From Sclerurus mexicanus (taxonomy: Eukaryota; Chordata; Aves; Passeriformes; Furnariidae): DNA of 64,000 bases. The notes under the pieces are model-generated. The model ran no database searches and was not told where the DNA came from. It saw nothing but the letters and a program-made list of their open reading frames with translations. Positions 13,401 to 28,000 of the stretch are shown here, one piece after another; positions within the stretch are counted from its first letter, which is position 1, and every line of letters starts with the position of its first letter. The stretch spans positions 3,139,442 through 3,203,441 of the forward strand of contig VWZF01003842.1 in the NCBI GenBank assembly GCA_013396755.1, written 5' to 3'. The translations under genes were made by a program, and so were the position numbers.

Positions 13401-16400
13401 CTTCAATACAGGATTTTAAACAGTTATTCATAATGATCCTTTTGCTAGAAAAGCTGACTTTATTCTTAAGGTACCTTCCCTGAAAAAGGAGAACTAATGC
13501 ACAAATCTGAATAAAATTCCATTTGACAAGATGCAGTTCCCCAGGAAAAATACAGATAGGGTAAACTACTACCACACAGTTAGTATCACCTCCCATATAC
13601 AAACCCAGTCAACCTTAATGTCTCACACATCTCTGACCAACCAGTCAGTGAGAGAAGGAAATGACCTACACAAATTTCCTTTGGCAACTATGAATTACCT
13701 GTAACAAAGGTTCGGAAGAAAACTAGAAAATACAAACCCTTTAAAACTTTTCTTGGGCAGCAACATTAAACTGACCTTTCTGCCAAAGAGGTCCTCAACC
13801 ATGAGACATGAAGAAACACAAAGGGAAATATGAGTACTAGGATTAGAAAAATCCTGAATTCTTGCACTGAATTCATTGATCGGTGCATAAAATATCCTCT
13901 CCATTCAAAAGAAAACTGATGTAATCACATTTTTTAAAGTTGGCGGAGCATGGTTAAAAGCCTTTAGAATGCTATTCTCAAACTAAATGCTCTCAAACTA
14001 AACTTTGCTGCCTCACATTTGGTCGTTCAAGGTTCAGTCAATGCCACAGTTTAGGTTATTTAGGCTATCTCTGTAACAACCAGGCACAGTGTTTTTCCCT
14101 GTGAAGTGGCACAGAAAGCAGTGAGGTAGCATGCACAAACACTGCACAAAGCCTTTCAGGTATAATCCTGCCCTGAATCATATGATGCAGTTGACATCTT
14201 ACCCGAGTTTCACTGACATTCCAGACCTTCTCTCTATGTTACAGATTGATGTTCCAAACCCTGCCTTACCAAAGTTTGGAAAAGTTGTGCTCATTTACAT
14301 TAAATTTCTAAAAAAAATCACCAGCAGAGATTATTCTATCTATCTATGCAGTTCCACGTCTTTAAATGAAGTTGGGTATTGTGGCATTTCTCTAAAGGAG
14401 GGAAAGTGGCATTGCAGGTCCTGTTAGGTTACAATAACAAAGAGTGCACAGATGTCAACTCCATTCTGCATTTGGTTGGTATTTTATTAGATAAAATCTA
14501 CTCTTCAACCTCTGAGCTAAAATTCAGTGGAAAATGGGCTTTTCATCTAGAGTAAAATCACCCACTCCTCTTTCCAAAGTCAAGACTAACTTATAATTCT
14601 TTTGTCTACAGTCTGAAGACATTATTTAGTTTAAAATTTATTATTTCACAGGTCTGGGAAAAAAAAAAAAAGAAAAAAAGACAAAGCTTTCAGCTGTCTA
14701 AAGGAAGAAAAATCTATCCTTCCCATCATCAGCCTTGAGCTATTTTAGCAGCCCATTAACACTGAGGACTATCATCATGAAAGATTTACCTTTCTTCAGT
14801 TCTTTAAAAATACCTCTAGAAAACTGAGACAGCCCTTCCTTCACTCCTCTTCAAGGCTTCCATCAATGTCAGGTGACATTGTTCATCCCTTTTTTTTCCC
14901 AATGTTTTCTTTCTTCCTGATCCATGTAACTAAAGACAGGCATGTGGTTTATTTCATTCTGTAAACAGGCTCTGTGAAGGACTTGTTCAGGAAGTTACAG
15001 ATTCTCAAAGCCTTGAAATACATCTCTCATATGAAAACCACTTCAATCTGATGATGGGTTCATTCTCTGGCTTCTTGTGTCAGGTTCTTATTGCACAGTC
15101 TATTGTCTCCAACAAGTTCAGCTACAGCAACAGGACAAAACAGGATTTAGGCTGGACCTGGAAAATGCAGTGAGGGTGAAAAGACCGTGAAGCTTTTGTC
15201 TCTCTCCTATGAGGGCTGCTAGAGGAAATGCACTTATCTGGGATTTGCTGGCGTCTGAATAGATTTCATCAGGCAATGCCGACATCTGCCTGTAAGCTAA
15301 TCCTTCTGAGCTCTCTTTTTAGCCCAGCAGTCTTCTCTAGGGTGTGATTTCCCTATTCTAAAGAAAACATCTACATTTGGCTGGAAAAAAATCAAATCCC
15401 ACAAAGTATCTGTTTATCCTTACTGACCGTAAGGACAATCTGAGGGGACTAAATCAACTGCATGTCTATAGTAATTCAAGAAGAGTCTCACTTGTCTGTA
15501 GCATTCTGGCAACTCCAGGATAATTCTGGCCACAGAAGGCAGTCCAGATGTTGGGTTTGCAGAGTATATATAGTGGTTGGATCCCTAAGAAACTTTTTTT
15601 ACATCATGTGTACTCTACAACAGATCCACCTGCATGTCTGTCTAGGTTTCCTCAGGCAAAAAACTTGCAGTGTTAAATGAATAATTCTGGAACATATAAT
15701 GTGCTCGTAAGAACATCTTGTTTTAATCAGGACTTCACACAGCCTTCATTTGGCTGAGAAGATGAGACACTAGACATGAAGATAGAAACAAGGAGAATCA
15801 GGTATCTAGTCCTTTTCATTCACACTAAGATCCCAGCTCCGTTTCAAGCCTACATACAAATACCAACCCTTACATACATAATAAAATTAAATAGAAAATC
15901 AGACAGCTGTTGTAAGAGCTAGATCAAGACTTTTCCTGTCCTATGAAGAAAGAGACAAGATTTCAAACATATTTTTAGTCCTAAAATGGAAGGGAAAACA
16001 CATTTCTGTTATGCAGAAATCTAAAGGCAGTTTGGAAAAAGTGTAAAATATTTCGGGTTTACTTACACCATTGTTAAAGTTCAAAGCCAAATTAAATCAC
16101 TTCAAACTAGGCTAGATTATTCAACAATTTTGAACCATTTGAATGAGCTGAAATGAACAATATTTCCTACCATAATTTATGTTTGATGATTAAAAATTTC
16201 CATAGAAAAATGAATCTCAAAACACTTCCACCCAACTCCAAGGGCCAGTGATGCCTTTAATGCTATTTTAGGTTTAAGTTACAGTATCTACTCCTTTGTA
16301 TGGCAGCAGCTCACATTCATCATCATCTTGAAATGAGAAGACACCGAAGGGTTTTTGCTCCCACCCTTTATCATGTGCTTCCCTCCACAAAAGCGAGCCA

Positions 16401-19400
16401 CTGTCAGCTGAGTTGCACTTAGGTCTTTATTTGTGAGGCCAAGAAGATGGCTGTGTAGAGATAGAGGAAGCAAATCTCTCCAAACTGGCAAAAGATCACT
16501 GAACAAATGCATATTAATCAATTAATATGAAATTGAAAACAAATATTCACAAGAGAGAGTGGTTGCAGGAAAGAATACTAGAACATTGAGAGAGATTACG
16601 TTCAAGGCATTTTATTCCTCACTGCGCCCCAATCATTCCTAATAAAAAAGGAATGGGATACATACCCTATTGAATTGAACAGTTTTCCCTCTGTGTTTCC
16701 AAATACCCTTGACATTCCCCAGAATGACCAGAGATTTGCAAGGCTGACACTGAGATGGGTGCTTTAGATTGGCAAAAGTTTGCATTAAATGTACGAAAAA
16801 AATATTTATGGTGGGAAGATGAGAAAGCAGAAGATCTGAGTGAGGTGCTTTATTTTGCAAAAAATATAATCAGGGAAAGCTAAAGCTTAAGAAATTCATT
16901 CAAAACAAAGCAAATTTATTTCAGGTCTCTTGAAATTTTTTAAGTGACCCTACCTCCCACCATCAGAACTGCTTTTATTTGGTGAGGAAGCACAAATAGA
17001 CCAGGGACAGAGCAAATAGTCCATGAAAGATACATTTCAAAGAGTGGTCTCTTAGCCTTTCAAATCTTTTTCTGAAAAATGCATCTGCTATCCATATTAA
17101 GATAAAGAACTGCTTTGATTTTAGCAATAAATATGTTACATCATCTTACATAAGCGGAAAGCAAAAACTGATGAACTTTTTTTATGATTTAAGTGCCGCT
17201 GGACACATGAAATTGAGGAAGGTGCCAAGTGTTAACTGCACTGGTCTAATTTCTCTCTGAACAGACAACTCACGAAGATGCTTACAAAGACAAATTGGAA
17301 GAAGGGTTCCAATATCAGATTAAAAATGTAGGAAAGAATTTAAGCTTTCAAAATTAGGAAAGTGGCAAAAAGCCAGAGAAAATGAAAGAAGCAGAGAATG
17401 GAATTAAAGAGCTGGAGGAGCAATAGAAGCAGCTGGGTGAAGGAGTGGGAAAAAAAAGAATTGGTGCTGGAAAGTGAAGTCACGAAAGTATGGGGGAAGG
17501 TGTGGGAAAGAAGTGAGCAAGAACCTGAAGGAAGAAGAAAAATAAGGGAGAAAGGAGACAGCATATATTTTAATCTATACATTTGAAAAAGCTTTGCATT
17601 TTTACCATCTGGCAGCATATTCAGTTTATTATGAAGTGCTGGAATGTGCTTTGTGGTGAAGGGAGAACTGTTTCATGAGCTCATCAGAACTGGATACCTA
17701 GCATGTAGTTACCTCCTGAGAAGTGGGAGAGGGCCCAGTAATGAGTTGGGTGATCACATCTAATCCCATAACCACTAAAAATTAAAAGTGGGTTCAAACC
17801 AAAGTCAAATACTCATGCTGACGCAAATCGCTCCGCTCAGCAATTTCTCCTACTTCTAAATAATGCATCACACAAGCATTTTGGCCAAATAACATTTTCT
17901 AGGAATCACACTGTCTGTTAGTCATCATAGTGTTGCATGGAGCACGCCGAGCCTGAAACTAAATATCTGATTCTATCACTATTTCAGGGACAACCTCACC
18001 CAGGAATTCTACTTTTAAGTTCTCAGTGCTGTTAAATATAGAACTCAAAACAGGAAAAAAAAAATCCCTATTCTTATGTCTCAACTGTAGCTCTCTCTCC
18101 AGAATCAGACATACCTGGCACTGATACTTGGAAGCAGAAACTATTTCAATTAAACCTGAGCATACCTCACAGGTTTTCAAGGCCAGCTTCCTTGTCAAAC
18201 TTGAATTCATGTTTTTATTTACTCTGACTCACTAGCACCTACATACACTCACTCATTTCAGTTCCTGGTAGACAGTATATGGTGTTCTCTGTTCAGGGTG
18301 CTTGGAGCCATGTCATGGAACAAACAATTCTGATGAATAGACTCGACTGTTTCAAAGATTCCCCTCTGCTTACAGGCATTAATCTATTGAAGATATGCCA
18401 TGACATATAATCAAAGGTGTAAGAACAATCTGACACAGGTAAAGTTATGCTAAGATTGTGTTAAGATTCCCAATTATCTGTCATGCTGTAAGCAGTCTTC
18501 ATTTATCTGACTTAATGAAATACAGTTACAAACATTATGGGAGGCAGGGCATAAGAGCGGTAGAATTCATCCTGTGCAGCTAGACTTCCATAGTGACACC
18601 TGTACACAGGGACAGGACAGCTGAAAAAAAAATTGCATTAGAACTATAGAGGGTGGAAAAAAGACAGTTTGTTATCCAACAAAACATGTTAAAAAAAATA
18701 TGCATACTTTCCTGAAGAACGTAGTCCAAACTTTTTATGAAAGACTATAGGTATAATAAGTAAACTACCAGAATCAAATAACAAGCCATACTAAAACCTG
18801 TATGTTTTTTAATTCTGCAGCTGTAGAGTTTGCCACACTATCTCTATGGAAAATCAAGATTCTGGAGCATAGTGAAAATATGATTCTAGTGTATCTTTTT
18901 GGTAAGAAATAAAGCGTAAAATCATAAACTGCAATTAAGCTGTTGAAGTCATGTTTGCCTGAATTTGCATAAAGCCTGACATAAGAGCTCAGAAGTACAA
19001 ATTATGCAGTTTCATTTCACCATCCCTATTAACTATTTCTTAGTTAATCAAATATGCTTTTTCAGGGAAGCCAATCTCTTCTACATCTTCTTAGAATGAA
19101 AATGTGAAGAATAAGCTTAATTTATTTCTAACTCTTAGACATTATGAAGATTTGCCTTTGAAAATTTTATTAGCAAGCAGGCCATGACATGACATGACAC
19201 TAGTCATTTTCATGCTCAAAACTTTCAGTACAGGACCCAGTTTCGCATTGTAGTCTGAAATCAATGAAAAATTCCAGCTGCCAACCTTCCTGTCTTACAG
19301 GGAATGCATAAGACTAAGTTCTCAGTATTCAACACAGCATGTTCTCACAATGTATATTTTTTCAGATATGTATCATTTTAAAAAAGCTTTTTGTTTTCCA

Positions 19401-22400
19401 ACTGCAACTCAAAATTTTTACAACAACTATAAAAAACATGCCATAATTCCTGACAAACTGGTGCCAGCAGCCACTTAGCAGCCTTGGCCAAATTCAGAAG
19501 AGCCTCACATACCCATTGCAAGCTTGGTACAATTGCAGAACAAATATAACTTTGACGCTAAACCATATTGGAGGTGGTGTTAAAAATGATTGGAGAACTG
19601 AGGCAAATTTGGCAGGAACTGGACGTTTATACTCATTGCAAATTACTTCAAATTTAATCTTCAAACAAACGTAAGCCTGATTGTGAGTTACAGTTTAAAG
19701 GGATCTGACCATTATTCTCCAAGGCTCTCAAGGTAGATGTACACCATGAACGTCTCATGGATGCCAAAAAGCAAAGTAGTTCCTAAAAGGGATTTTAAAA
19801 AAATCCAAAAAGCAGAACATATGCTTTAAATTCAGCTCTACATTAACAGGAACATTCATACCTCTCTATTTACTTGGCTCTTGGTATAGAGGATAAATCT
19901 AAGGCAAAAAATCTCAGTCTCTGGATTTCATGCCAACAAGAAGAACTGTGGGAAGACAGAGATGCCAGTTTGTGTTTTCCTAGGCATTCTAGGGATTCAG
20001 GGACAAATTTTGCATACTCCATGCATGCAAGTTCTCTCAAAATTGACGGAGAGTTTCACTGAACCTCAAATTAATTAGCATAAAGAACACAGGATTTACT
20101 CAAGCAGAGTTCCTAATGTCTTCAACAAGTATAAAGTCTAGAGGTCTCTTCAAAAATATAATCACAACCCCTTTCTTTAAAAAGGATTTTCTTAACAGTT
20201 GCTGTTAGTAAGACAATCTGTAGATATCAGAAAATCTAGAATGCAGCTAAAAATGGGCTAGACACAATATAAGGTTCACATTATGGACCATGAAAGCGTA
20301 GAGCCAGTTTAATCCCTGAACCAGTTCTACTGATTTTTCTGGAAGTCCACAGTTATTTGATTTTGCACTCTGCAGAGTAAGATTCTACAGCATCTAACAA
20401 ACTAAGCCCTAAGGGGCTCTAGGCTTTGACTTCTTGAACACAAATCTGAGCTCACTGGAGTTTATGACAAAATGAATTTGCTGTAGTATCAAACTAGGGA
20501 CAAACAACTTTCATATCTTCAACAAGAGATGGAACTTTCCCTTGAGAAACACAGATTAGCTTCAGGCCTACACCATTAACTTACTTATTATACAGAAATG
20601 TTGCTTTTTAGAGATGACAAAGGGGGGTGTGTGAAAGCCAAGTACACAGATTCAGAGTGGAGTAAATGGTGAGACTCAGATTATCAGGAGTCTCAAAGAT
20701 TTGGTTACCACAGGGTAACCAAGTAGAGAAGTTTAAATATTAGCAGGATGTGTTGATAACCAAAAATAATAACCTGACAAAATTTGGACAAAAGGAATTT
20801 CTGCAGCTTTGATGGTTCCCAAGAGATGGAACTCTATTTAGTAACACGAGAAGATAATATTCCACTCTGTCCAGCAGTGGACAGTGTTCAGAGATAAAAC
20901 CTGCCTAACAGAGAATGGGGTGGAGCACAGCTTAGTAAAACTGACCAGTATTTCCCATAATAAGAAACTTCTTCTAGTTGTTCATAAAATTCTACAAAAT
21001 AAACCAATAAACTAAAGGGGTCAGCTGTCTGGCAGGCGCTGAAGACCTTTGTTCAAAAATATTTCAGACAAGCCAATAATTCCAAGAATCAAAAGAAGCG
21101 GAAAAAATATTCTGTCTATATTAAAACAGCTCCTGCATTTTAGAATAGAGGTCTGAAACCTGGCCCCTCAGAGAGACCATTTTACCCTGAAATCCAGTGG
21201 GCTGTATTGGGCACCCCTGTTTGTAACTGTAGGTGAATCTTTAGGAATTCAAATCAGAGTATCTACTCCTGAGCTAGACAACAGTTCCACTCACATTTGC
21301 ACTCTGCAGATTGGACTCATTTTTGCCAAGGATTTGTTTCAGGACTATTAAAGCTTGAAAACCCACATACACTAGAAAATTCTGTATTTAAATAAGGACA
21401 TGAATTCTTAAACCTCAATCCTGCCTGTATTTTTATATTCATATGAATGAGAAATAACTGCAAAAATAATGAATGCTTATTCAGCAAGCACCTTTTGTCA
21501 TGTTACTGTTTCTTTCTATTAGGGGAAAAAAAAAAAGCTTAAAAGAACCTTTTTGAAATGCTACAACACACAATAGTAAATGCTGCAATAACAGCAGTAC
21601 ACCTCAATATCTTAACTCTGACATTTGACTTTTAGGCATGTTTGAAAAATCCAAACTGCAAACTCATTCAAAGTAGGAAAATTAAGTTACAGGGAGAGGA
21701 GACTGACATTGCATTTTGTATATTTTAACATTTATCAACTAGAGCAAAGAATTCCAGAGTAATAGACCACATACAAGTCAGACTGGAAAGTCACTGGGGC
21801 CACGGACATTAAAACAATTTTTGTTTTTCTCTACTGCTTTGGAAATAATTCACTTTTTTTTAAAAAAAAACATGATCACAAATGAAAGTTAGTACTTTCA
21901 TAAATGCAGCAATTAATTTTAAGGATGTCCATATGATTAGTACAACTCTCCACTCTACAACAAAGCAAGTCTGAACCATGTGATAACAGGTAGAATTTAC
22001 ACCAGATTCTTTGCTCAGGTGGCTACAGTGAATGTCAGCCATCTATCATTCTTCTCAAATCAATAGATATATTACAGGGCAATTTAAATCCTTCTAAATT
22101 CAGAACACATTTAAGGATCTTCTTCATTTTGCCAATCACAACACACAACTGAGACACTTGCAGTAGCCATCACACACTTAGAACTCTAATCACCCATTCC
22201 TTTTCCAGTTACATGGGCTGTTTGGAGAACAGACCAGAAGCACAGCATTGTTTAAAGAAGGGTTCTGCCTCATCAAAATCCCAGCCAAATAACCTAGTTA
22301 CACAAAGAAATACAGGGAAACATGCTTACACCAGAATTAGCTCTTGCTTGCAAAGAGACACGTGCTATTTCTCACATCTCACTTGCTCAGCTAGTTCAAG

Positions 22401-25107
22401 TCAAGACTCTTCAAGCTTATTGCAGGCAATGGAAAATTGCTTGAGGTAGGAAAATTATTAGACCTAAAAATCATGGTTAGAGTCCTGCTTAAAATTAATT
22501 AAAGAATTAAATTCTTCTGAGTGCAGGAAGACACACATAGTTTCTTTGCTCGCTTGTTCAGCTGGAATGCACTATTCTTCTGCATCAACTCCTCTATCTC
22601 TAGCTGTCTCATCTTCTTTAATCTTTGTCTCTTTCTTTGGTTCACAAAAAAATCACTTAACAAAATGCAACTTAGGCACAAGGAACAGGGAAAAGGAAGG
22701 AAGAGTGATATTTTCTGTGTATTGTTTAAATGCTCCACTTCAGCTTTCTGGTCATAAAAGTAATGATCTAGAATTGTAACCATTTCATACATTTACCTCC
22801 AATAAGTGGATTGTTGTTACTCTCATTACTTCTGATCTGACACATAAAACTTCTTTCCATGGAAGGCAAATGCAAGGAATATGTGAGACCGCTTCATGAA
22901 GCAAACAGTGTCAGTGGGGAAGACAAAGACCATGCCTAGGAGTCTAATGACAAGTGATACAATTTTCTGATTTCAGGGTGATAGTCATCTCCATTCCATC
23001 ACTAATTTTACTTGAAGGCAAGGTTCATACACTTTATTCTCAAAGTTCATTTTTATATTGTTCTATAAACAGCAAAGATTAATTGTCCCATAGTCAAATA
23101 TTCTACTTTTTAACAATCACTACTACTTCTCTGTTTCATTCTTCACTAAAAAAAAAAACAAACCCACAACCCAAACAAACCCAAGTGTAATAAAACTCCT
23201 TACAAGTAAATTAGGTAAATTACCTTACAGGTAAACAGAAGTTTCTTCTGCTCCTGTTTGTTTTCCTGTAATAGGAAATCCCTGTCTGCAAAGCCAAAAC
23301 ACGCTGCTGGAAGCTACAGTTTTCATATCTACAGAAAAACATGTTTGTTTGCATAGAGAAAGATGATTAAATCTGGTTTTGGCAAGGTAAAATACATGAA
23401 GACTTACATAAGAATTTTTTCGTCAGTTAAACCACAAAGCAAACAGAAATACATTACTACATTCATTCTCATGCACAAATACAATTGCATATAGGAAGCT
23501 GCAACTTGTTGCCCACAGCTAAGCAGAAATACATTCTCAATCTTAAATGCACATTGAAAGATAATTAGATTGTATAGTCAAGCTTGAGTAAAGTTACACT
23601 TTCTTTTCTTACAAAAAAACCCCTTTAACTGGGTCATCTATAGCTTAGGCAAGAGTCTAATCACAGCTGGTCTTAGAATAAAAACCAGGATTTACTGAAA
23701 TGCATCCCTTCTTATCTTTAGGTTTTTCTGCTATCTTCACCATGTTCTGAGGAGTTTGCTATTTTTCTTGAGCTCAACATACCATTACACATGATAATCA
23801 TAAAAAAATCCACATTTCAGAAACAGAAATAATTTCTCCCTCCTGGTACTACTTAAAGTTTTAGCATTTCATTTCCTTTTTCCATCTTTTCCAAGAAAAT
23901 ATGGATTTTGACATTTTGTGAAATGTTATTGAAATTGCAAGTTACCTTTTTTCCTACTGTATGTTCTTAGTGCGTAAAAACAGCGCACAGACATTGAGAG
24001 CTGTTTAAAACAATCTGGTTTGATACAGAGTTTCATTATGTTGCATGCTCTGGACTAGGTCAGACTCAGTTCTTTTTAGTCACTTCCTATGTGGGCTGTT
24101 GTGTATAACCTCAGAACAAATCGTCCTTACATTGTTACTCAGACCTGTAATGACTGCAGAATTGGTAAAGCAGCATTTTTTGGGCACTGTAAGGTTTGTA
24201 CACAACAAACTTACTCCAAACCGCCTGATTATGAGAAGGACACGATGTGTCCAAAAGCCTAAACAATGAGAAGCCATCTATGTCCACTAACCTGATGGAT
24301 TATGGAGGAAAAAGAAATACTTGCCTCAGGACAAACAGGCTAAACAGCACTGAGATTATTTGGTAAAATATTTAGTATTTAGCCTATTTGCTCTGGTGTG
24401 CTGTGGCTTTTCCCCAGTCTTCTGTCTCAATAAACTGTTCTGCCTTACAGCATTCAAGGGTACATAATTCTCAAAGATCAACAGAAATGGCTGCCTTTGA
24501 AGTCAGCCAAATTCAACTAGAAAAGTTTTATAAGAATGCTGATGTAAGTTGCCATTTTGAATGTATGAAGTCTTCTAATTTTGAACACCCGAAATGCAAG
24601 CTTATTTCAATAAAGAACATATTTCATTAGCATTCAGTGACTTGTACTGAACTATATATGACTCCAATGCAAATGATTTGAACTACATAATCTACAAATG
24701 AAACCAATTTCTGCTTAGTAAGCTATCATCAAAAAATTTCCACAACTACTACAATTATCATCTTGATTGTATTTTCAGTGAGGTATAGCAGGACATTTTA
24801 ATGATCATTTAAATTTGCAAGATTATTTGATTGCAAGATTATTGACAAAAAGGATGCTAGCTGTGCCCTGCCCAAAGGAATATATTCTTCCCAGCAACAT
24901 ACTTTTTGTCCTTACCAGCAGCACTGGACATTTCACAGTCTGAAACTTTGCAGTGGTCTCACTTACATAATTACATAATCATTGTAAAGTATGCATGAGT
25001 CTCTTAGGATTGTTTTCTTCTTAAAATCAGTTTTGAAAATCATTTGGGAATACATACATATTAAAAGACTACTTCATAAAAGCATGTCTTGCCACATAGA
25101 GGTATTT

Positions 25108-25140
25108 AAGAGAGAAAGAAGGAGAGGGAGAGGGAGAGGG
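25108..25140 (+). repeat. GA-rich microsatellite, (GAGAGG)n-like
   Basis: A purine-only stretch with repeated GGAGAG hexamers, reading (CTCTCC)n on the opposite strand. It is a short imperfect simple repeat. Confidence 0.85.
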
Positions 25141-26935
25141 TGGGCAAGGCAAAGCAAGGGAGAAAGAACTCAAATCTTTGTGGACAAGGACAGGATGAAA
25201 TAATGCCCAAACCCTTTTAGGATTTTTACTATATGCCACGTAATTTCCTAAAGCTCTTTGAATTATGTGATTTTTATTTCCAAAGTACAACAAAACCAGA
25301 AGATATTTGCCATATGTACTTTAAGTTTCCATTTTAAGCCAAAATTAAATTTTAAATTATCTCAATGTAATATCTGTATCAAAAGAAAGTCACTTGGCTT
25401 TTAAAGCTTATTTTTATTTCAAGGAATAGCTAAAATTTTCCTTTATTGAAAGTAAAGACTGATTAAGGGACAAATAAAACGGATAAATGTTATCTACATT
25501 TGTTTGTTCTAGTCTTATATATCACCGCAAGAAATAAAAGAATGTTTACTTCCTCATGAAGAATATGACTCTTCTTTTTATTTTGTACATCCATACAAAA
25601 AGGGGCTCTAAGCCACTTAAACCAGGGCAAACTGTTAAATCATGTTTTACTGCAATAAAGAGTATTAACACTCACCTTAGTAAAGGGTAACAGGGGCTTT
25701 GAAGCTCCTTGGAGAGAAGGTAGACTGATACCCTTAATCAACTGCTAAATTAAGCTGATTTTTTCAGCTCAGCACCATCTTGGGCTATGGACACCTCTTG
25801 ACTAGTGCTCCATGGCTTCTCAACTTCTGGACTCCATCCTTTTAGATGGAGTTTCTATAGGGACTATACGAAGACAGTTGCAACCTGCTCCATATGAGTA
25901 ACAATTGAAATGAACAATGGTGCCTCAGAATGGGAAAAGCTTCTGGTCACAGTGAATGGACTAAAACAGATCATCTTTCTTTCTTGTTCCACTGTAGATA
26001 TAAACAAATAATTTCAATGTGTATACCTATCATATGTACTATATGACATATGCATTGCTTCATACCCACAGAACAAAGAAACATACCCAACTTCACAGAT
26101 AATGTCGCTGCTTAAATTGGTTACTGATTGGAGACCTCAGAAAGCAAAGAATATCAAACAAAAGGCAAACAAAAACTAAATGTTAGGGACCACAAAAACT
26201 TTTTAACTGGTAGATATTCAAATCCATTTTTTCATTTTGTCATGAACTTTCAATGCGGTTGAACAAATTTAATTCTGCTAGAGTCAAAATTGCAACGTTC
26301 ACTACTAATACCCAGGAAAAAGTTGCAATCTCATCACAAAGTTTCAGAAGGAAGGAGAAGACAAACCCAAAACTTTCAGCTAGTCATATTCTCGTCAGAC
26401 TATACATGAAACCACTTCTGTAAGTCAAGTGAACATGGAAATGCTTGGGCTTCTCCTTAGATAGCAGGTCTCAGCGTACAAGTTTTAAAGTCCTACAGTA
26501 TTTTCAAAAGCAACATTAGAATGTTTCAGAAGGTAGTATACTAGTATAATCTTCATTAAAAAAATAAAGAAAAAATAAAAAGCTGTTTTCCCCCAGATCT
26601 TAGCCTTATTATGTAAGCAAAATTATAAAATGACAATGCACTTAGTCATTTGATGATGAGAAACACCACACTGAAGTTGTTTTCCTATAAAAGAGCAAAT
26701 CACATTCTGCCACAATTCAACAAAATAGTCAAGACCCTATAGTAGATAGCTTGCGCCTTTCTTTCTCTTTTATTACATTGCTAGCTGTGCCTGTCATAAC
26801 AGATCTTCTGGTTTCTAGAAAAGAGATGCATAATGAACTGCTTTGTGGGTGGGCTACAGAAATTGCTGACAAACTTGACCATTTTAAATTACTTTTCTGT
26901 AAATCTCCTGACTGGAGTGTTCTGCATATAAATTC

Positions 26936-26956
26936 CAGCAGCAGCAGCAGTAGCAG
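26936..26956 (+). repeat. Short CAG trinucleotide array
   Basis: Five CAG units followed by an interrupted TAGCAG. It is open in several frames on both strands only because it is a trinucleotide repeat, and no coding context is seen. Confidence 0.85.
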
Positions 26957-27239
26957 TTGCTGCCATAGCAACAGAGTTATTTAGGAAATAATTTAAAGTG
27001 AGTACCACATCATATTCAGCCTCTCATGAAAGAAAGCAGACTTGGCAGTAGGATAGGAAGTAGAAGAGAGATATAAGGTCTAGGATTCTCAACGGACAAA
27101 TGAGTTTGCATGTGTGCCATGTTTCTCAATACAGTGGAAACTGTATAAAATCAATACTTACCTTTGCATAGTGCTGAGACACTTCTATTGTATTTTTTGT
27201 TATAAAATCGACCAACACTCACAAACAACCTCACACCCG

Positions 27240-28000
27240 CAACTTGAGGAGGTTCTTGTCAGCCCATTTCTCTAGCCTGTTGAGGTTCTTTTGGATGGCA
27301 GCACAACCTTCTGGTGTATCCGACTCTCCTCCCAGTTTTATGTCATCAGCAAACTTGCTGAGGAGGCACTCTGCCCCATCATTCAGATCATTAATGAAGA
27401 TGTTAAACTCTGGACTCTATAAAAAGCCCCAGGGCACACCACTAGTTACTGGCCTCCAACTAGATTTTGTACTACTGATCACCACCCTATGGTCCAGGAC
27501 ATTCAATCTGTACTGAGTGCACTTCGCTGTCTGCTCATCTGCTCATCCTTCATCAGCTTCTCTACAAGAATCTTATAGGAGACAGCATCAAAATGCTACT
27601 GAAGTCAAGGTGGACAGTAACACTCCCCACCCCTAGCCCAGGAAGCCAGTCAATTCGCTACAGTTTATCAAGTTGGTCAAGAATGACTTCCCCTTGCTGA
27701 ATCCATGTTGACTACTCCTGATGACCTTATTGCCTTCCATGTGCCTGGAAATGCTTTTCAGTATTAGTAGTTGTATCACTTTCCCAGGGTTCAAGGTTAG
27801 GTTGACTTATCTGTAGTTCCCTGGGCCCTTCTTATTCTATTTGAAGATAAACAGTGACATTCGGTTCCTTGCAGGTTTTGGGCACCTCTCCCTATTACCA
27901 CAATCATTCAAAGATAATTGAGTGGCCTCACAACAACACCAGCCAGCTCCCTCAGCACTTGTAGGCACATCCCACCTCAGGATCTATCATAAGGATCTGG
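27240..28000 (-). mobile_element. CR1 LINE internal ORF2 fragment (antisense)
   Basis: The plus strand matches antisense CR1 ORF2 in order: 'cagcccatttctctagcctg' at 27259, 'tggatggcagcacaacc' near 27292, 'tcagcaaacttgctgagg' near 27347, 'gggcacaccactagttactgg' near 27432, 'gaatccatgttgactactcc' near 27699, and 'ccagctccctcagcacttg' near 27943. It encodes part of the reverse-transcriptase region on the minus strand, broken by indels and stops. Both the 3' UTR and the 5' part are missing, so it is an internal fragment rather than an ordinary 5'-truncated copy. Confidence 0.92.

Larger units (their letters stand above)
7191..27239. other. Long intronic stretch without recognisable genes
   Basis: About 20 kb of AT-rich sequence with only short chance ORFs. 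It holds A-runs of at least 10 nt at 7397, 8209, 12686, 14659, 18055, 21526 and 23148, purine-rich patches near 17380-17560 and 25108-25140, and a short CAG array at 26936-26956. A higher-complexity patch around 8650-9010 looks repeat-like but I could not name it. No exon, RNA gene or intact mobile element is supported. Confidence 0.6.

Noticed and set aside
19184..19200. CATGA pentamer repeated three times
   Set aside because: Too short to be more than a chance microsatellite seed.
27244..27516. 90-codon plus-strand frame
   Set aside because: Antisense to CR1 ORF2; not a host gene.
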